Assembly: GCA_946621045.1 (NCBI GenBank)
Contig: CAMOOA010000080.1
Location: 1 to 5,970, forward strand
Length of the DNA: 5,970 nt
Direction of reading: 5' to 3'
Source: an uncultured Erysipelotrichaceae bacterium
GTDB lineage: Bacteria > Bacillota_I > Bacilli_A > Erysipelotrichales > Erysipelotrichaceae
Part shown: one piece after another, positions 5,272-5,970 of the stretch
Layout of the letters: every line of letters starts with the position of its first letter
How positions within the stretch are numbered: position 1 is the stretch's first letter
The notes under the pieces: generated by a model
What the model was told of the DNA's origin: nothing
The model's input: the letters and a program-made list of their open reading frames with translations, nothing else
Databases searched by the model: none
Position numbers and translations under genes: made by a program

Positions 5272-5326
5272 AAAAAAAACACAGTGAGGAATCATTGATC
5301 TGATTCATTCACTGTGCTTTTCGTTT
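5272..5326. terminator. Bidirectional terminator between convergent genes
   Basis: CACAGTGA (5280-5287) pairs with TCACTGTG (5309-5316), and inside it GAATCA (5289-5294) pairs with TGATTC (5301-5306) around the loop TTGATC. On the plus strand the stem is followed by CTTTTCGTTTC. On the minus strand it is followed by eight T (A run at 5272-5279). It therefore serves MATE transcripts weakly to moderately and sulfatase transcripts strongly. The stem includes the last codons and stop of the minus-strand gene. Confidence 0.85.
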
Positions 5327-5970
5327 CGTCATTCTCATTTCCCAGCACATGCCAGAAGTAATCGGTGCGGAGCACTCCTCTGCAGTAGCTGAGCCGGTTC
5401 TGTACGATCTGGCGGATACTGTCTACATACGTATCGCTGACTTCAACACCTTCATTCGGGGTGAATACACCGGTTCCGGCAATATAGGTTCCTTTATCGG
5501 TCTTCCAGTCATAGTTCAGATTGAAGACCAGCGGCATCCGGTCGGAGAATACATCCCGTCCCGGCAGAAGCCGGCTGTCCCACTCTGCGCCGAAGAGATT
5601 CAGCAGCGTCGGAAGGATATCGATGCTGGAGGTCGGCGTATCGACAATGATCGGTTCTTCCTCTTCCAGACATCCGCTCCAGAGAATCAGACGGTTGTGG
5701 TCCCGCTCCAGATAGTTTGCCGGCTGGTAGCCGTAAAGATTCGCCAGGTTGTCGCTTTCGTTCAGCGCTTCGCCGTAATCCAGTCCGTACGGGAAGTGAT
5801 CGGCAGCGATGACAATGACCGTATCATCCGCAATGCCCTTCTCTTCCAGTCTGCCGACCAGATAGGTCAATGCGTTTTCCAGTTCCATGTTCGCCGCAAG
5901 ATATCCTTTTACCGAATCGGTGTAGCCTTCAAGATCCTTCACTTCATCCCAGTGCTTTGCGGTCATGGCA
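5292..5970 (-). CDS. LtaS-like phosphoglycerol transferase / sulfatase-domain protein, C-terminal part
   Basis: The gene runs off the right edge; 225 C-terminal residues are visible. An in-frame ATG at 5966-5964 is internal, since the frame is open before it and the family has a long N-terminal membrane region and catalytic Thr upstream. Numbering from that Met: KHWDEVKDLEGYTDSVKGYLAAN (4-26), DDTVIVIAADHFPYGL (47-62), with D56-H57 matching the metal-binding Asp-His pair of LtaS-type sulfatase folds, then RLILWSG (92-98) and the VDTPTSSIDILPTLLNLFG core (108-126), where the sulfatase fold fixes its final loop. A tail with DKGTYIAGTGVFTPNEGVEVSD follows, as in LTA synthase-family proteins. Such enzymes sit at the outer face of the membrane and transfer glycerol phosphate to polymer chains; some act as phosphatases or sulfatases. 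Which activity applies cannot be told here. The acidic C-terminal end lies within the terminator stem. Confidence 0.9.
   Translation of the reverse strand, partial: AMTAKHWDEVKDLEGYTDSVKGYLAANMELENALTYLVGRLEEKGIADDTVIVIAADHFPYGLDYGEALNESDNLANLYGYQPANYLERDHNRLILWSGCLEEEEPIIVDTPTSSIDILPTLLNLFGAEWDSRLLPGRDVFSDRMPLVFNLNYDWKTDKGTYIAGTGVFTPNEGVEVSDTYVDSIRQIVQNRLSYCRGVLRTDYFWHVLGNENDETKSTVNESDQ

Noticed and set aside
5964..5966. ATG as the true start of the LtaS-like gene
   Set aside because: The frame is open up to the edge and the visible part lacks the catalytic Thr region and membrane domain, so the ATG is internal.
1..5970. CRISPR array, transposon ends, tRNA or integration site
   Set aside because: I found no regularly spaced long repeats, no transposase frame, no terminal inverted repeats and no cloverleaf; the only repeats are short promoter and terminator elements.

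Overview
The window looks like chromosomal DNA from a low-to-moderate GC Bacillota (Firmicute), most likely an anaerobic gut or oral lineage such as Erysipelotrichia or a Lachnospiraceae-like group. This rests on strong GGAGG-type ribosome binding sites, a PadR regulator followed by HAAS-domain (DUF1700-type) proteins, a Nim-like flavoprotein, two small nitroreductases, a MepA-like MATE exporter and an LtaS-like sulfatase. The lineage is an inference from gene content; there is no marker gene. No mobile element, CRISPR array, tRNA or rRNA was seen.

Layout, left to right. Positions 1-2373 are a minus-strand series, read from right to left: PadR regulator, two tandem HAAS-domain membrane proteins, a Nim/pyridoxamine-phosphate-oxidase-like flavoprotein, and a DUF429 (RNase H-like) protein. 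The DUF429 frame runs without a stop into what looks like the first residues of a short-chain dehydrogenase (SDR) at the window edge. Positions 2415-3762 hold a second minus-strand unit of two different nitroreductases, with a -10 box in front and a hairpin terminator behind. Positions 3734-3903 are a divergent intergenic region rich in inverted repeats. Positions 3904-5268 encode a MATE-family efflux pump on the plus strand. It converges on the C-terminal part of an LtaS-like phosphoglycerol transferase/sulfatase (minus strand, cut by the right edge), and the two share a bidirectional terminator.

How the genes may work together: three predicted FMN-dependent redox proteins (two nitroreductases and the Nim-like protein), a PadR regulator and a MATE exporter within 4.5 kb suggest a locus for handling redox-active or nitro/quinone-type toxic compounds. 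That is inference from context. The PadR-HAAS-HAAS unit is a recognised regulator plus membrane-protein arrangement, and its promoter carries repeats that fit autoregulation.

The points most worth checking are the in-frame DUF429-SDR junction at the left edge, the PadR promoter/operator with an almost leaderless start, and the stacked inverted repeats in front of the MATE gene. Nothing here is clearly a wholly new system.
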